The notes beneath the pieces were generated by a model. It worked only from the letters and a program-made list of their open reading frames with translations. It was not told where the DNA came from and did no database searches. A stretch of DNA of 64,000 nt from ECT2AJA-044 sp965262845 (lineage in GTDB: Bacteria > Bacteroidota > Bacteroidia > Flavobacteriales > ECT2AJA-044): NCBI GenBank assembly GCA_965262845.1, contig CBDHFX010000002.1:248001-312000 (forward strand), written 5' to 3'. Below, piece by piece: positions 58,501-61,500 of the stretch; within the stretch, counting starts at the first letter, position 1, and every line of letters starts with the position of its first letter. The position numbers were made by a program, and so were the translations under genes.

Positions 58501-61500
58501 AGACCACTCAGGGTTGAAGTGGTGCCGTCCGTATTCCATATATAGCTGTACGGAGAGGTTCCGCCCGATACGCTCACCGTCAGCGCTCCGTCATCACCTC
58601 CGAAGCAACTGGCGTTGGTTACCGAACCTGCCGATACGGTCAGCAGGCCTGGTTCGGTAATGCTGTACGAAAAGACTTGCTGGCACCCACTGGCATCGCT
58701 TACCGATACCTTGTAGGTTCCCTCGCCCAGGTTACTTCGTGAAATAGCATATGGAGCGCTGTTTAAGCTACCGGATGGTCCGTTATCATCCCATGCATAG
58801 GTATAATCGGGTGTACCGCCGCTTATGGATATGGCGATGGAACCATCACTGGCTCCGCAGGTAGTGACGTTGTTAGCCCCACCGGTAGCAACCAGGGCAG
58901 TGGGTTCAGTAATGCTTATGATAAGGGAACCGGTGCAGCTACTGGCATCGGTAACCGTTACCTGGTAGGTTCCGGCTGTCAGACCACTCAGGGTTGAAGT
59001 GGTGCCGTCCGTATTCCACAGGTAGCTGTACGGAGAGGTTCCGCCCGATACACTCACCGTCAGCGCTCCGTCATCACCTCCGAAGCAACTGGCGTTGGTT
59101 ACCGAACCTGCCGATACGGTCAACAGGCCTGGTTCGGTAATGCTGTACGAAAAGACTTGCTGGCACCCACTGGCATCGCTTACCGATACCTTGTAGGTTC
59201 CCTCGCCCAGGTTACTTCGTGAAATAGCATATGGAGCGCTGTTTAAGCTACCGGATGGTCCGTTATCATCCCATGCATAGGTATAATCGGGTGTACCGCC
59301 GCTGATGGATATGGCGATGGCACCATCACTGGCTCCACAGGTAGTGACGTTGTTAGCCCCACCGGTAGCAACCAGGGCAGTGGGTTCAGTAATGCTTATG
59401 ATAAGGGAACCGGTGCAGCTACTGGCATCGGTAACCGTTACCTGGTAGGTTCCGGCTGTCAGGTTACTCAGGGTTGAAGTGGTGCCGTCCGTATTCCACA
59501 GGTAGCTGTACGGAGAGGTTCCGCCCGATACGCTCACCGTCAGCGCTCCGTCATCACCTCCGAAGCAACTTACCTGGGTTACCGAACCTGCCGATACGGT
59601 CAACAGGCCTGGTTCGGTAATGCTGTACGAAAAGACTTGCTGGCACCCACTGGCATCGCTTACCGATACCTTGTAGGTTCCCTCGCCCAGGTTACTTCGT
59701 GAAATAGCATATGGAGCGCTGTTTAAGCTACCGGATGGTCCGTTATCATCCCATGCATAGGTATAATCGGGTGTACCGCCGCTGATGGATATGGCGATGG
59801 AACCATCACTGGCTCCGCAGGTAGTGACGTTGCTAGCCCCACCGGTAGCAACCAGGGCAGTGGGTTCAGTAATGCTTATGATAAGGGAACCGGTGCAGCT
59901 ACTGGCATCGGTAACCGTTACCTGGTAGGTTCCGGCTGTCAGACCACTCAGGGTTGAAGTGGTGCCGTCCGTATTCCACAGGTAGCTGTACGGAGAGGTT
60001 CCGCCCGATACGCTCACCGTCAGCGCTCCGTCATCACCTCCGAAGCAACTGGCGTTGGTTACCGAACCTGCCGATACGGTCAACAGGCCTGGTTCGGTAA
60101 TGCTGTACGAAAAGACTTGCTGGCACCCACTGGCATCGCTTACCGATACCTTGTAGGTTCCCTCGCCCAGGTTACTTCGTGAAATAGCATATGGAGCGCT
60201 GTTTAAGCTACCGGATGGTCCGTTATCATCCCATGCATAGGTATAATCGGGTGTACCGCCGCTGATGGATATGGCGATGGCACCATCACTGGCTCCACAG
60301 GTAGTGACGTTGTTAGCCCCACCGGTAGCAACCAGGGCAGTGGGTTCAGTAATGCTTATGATAAGGGAACCGGTGCAGCTACTGGCATCGGTAACCGTTA
60401 CCTGGTAGGTTCCGGCTGTCAGACCACTCAGGGTTGAAGTGGTGCCGTCCGTATTCCACAGGTAGCTGTACGGAGAGGTTCCGCCCGATACGCTCACCGT
60501 CAGCGCTCCGTCATCACCTCCGAAGCAACTTACCTGGGTTACTGAACCTGCCGATACGGTCAACAGGCCTGGTTCGGTAATGCTGTACGAAAAGACTTGC
60601 TGGCACCCACTGGCATCGCTTACCGATACCTTGTAGGTTCCCTCGCCCAGGTTACTTCGTGAAATAGCATATGGAGCGCTGTTTAAGCTACCGGATGGTC
60701 CGTTATCATCCCATGCATAGGTATAATCGGGTGTACCGCCGCTGATGGATATGGCGATGGCACCATCACTGGCTCCACAGGTAGTGACGTTGTTAGCCCC
60801 ACCGGTAGCAACCAGGGCAGTGGGTTCAGTAATGCTTATGATAAGGGAACCGGTGCAGCTACTGGCATCGGTAACCGTTACCTGGTAGGTTCCGGCTGTC
60901 AGGTTACTCAGGGCTGAGGTGGTGTGCGCAGTATTCCATATATAGCTGTACGGAGAGGTTCCGCCCGATACGCTCACCGTCAGCGCTCCGTCATCACCTC
61001 CGAAGCAACTGGCGTTGGTTACCGAACCTGCCGATACGGTCAACAGGCCTGGTTCGGTAATGCTGTACGAAAAGACTTGCTGGCACCCACTGGCATCGCT
61101 TACCGATACCTTGTAGGTTCCCTCGCCCAGGTTACTTCGTGAAATAGCATATGGAGCGCTGTTTAAGCTACCGGATGGTCCGTTATCATCCCATGCATAG
61201 GTATAATCGGGTGTACCGCCGCTGATGGATATGGCGATGGCACCATCACTGGCTCCACAGGTAGTGACGTTGTTAGCCCCACCGGTAGCAACCAGGGCAG
61301 TGGGTTCAGTAATGCTTATGATAAGGGAACCGGTGCAGCTACTGGCATCGGTAACCGTTACCTGGTAGGTTCCGGCTGTCAGACCACTCAGGGTTGAAGT
61401 GGTGCCGTCCGTATTCCACAGGTAGCTGTACGGAGAGGTTCCGCCCGATACGCTCACCGTCAGCGCTCCGTCATCACCTCCGAAGCAACTTACCTGGGTT

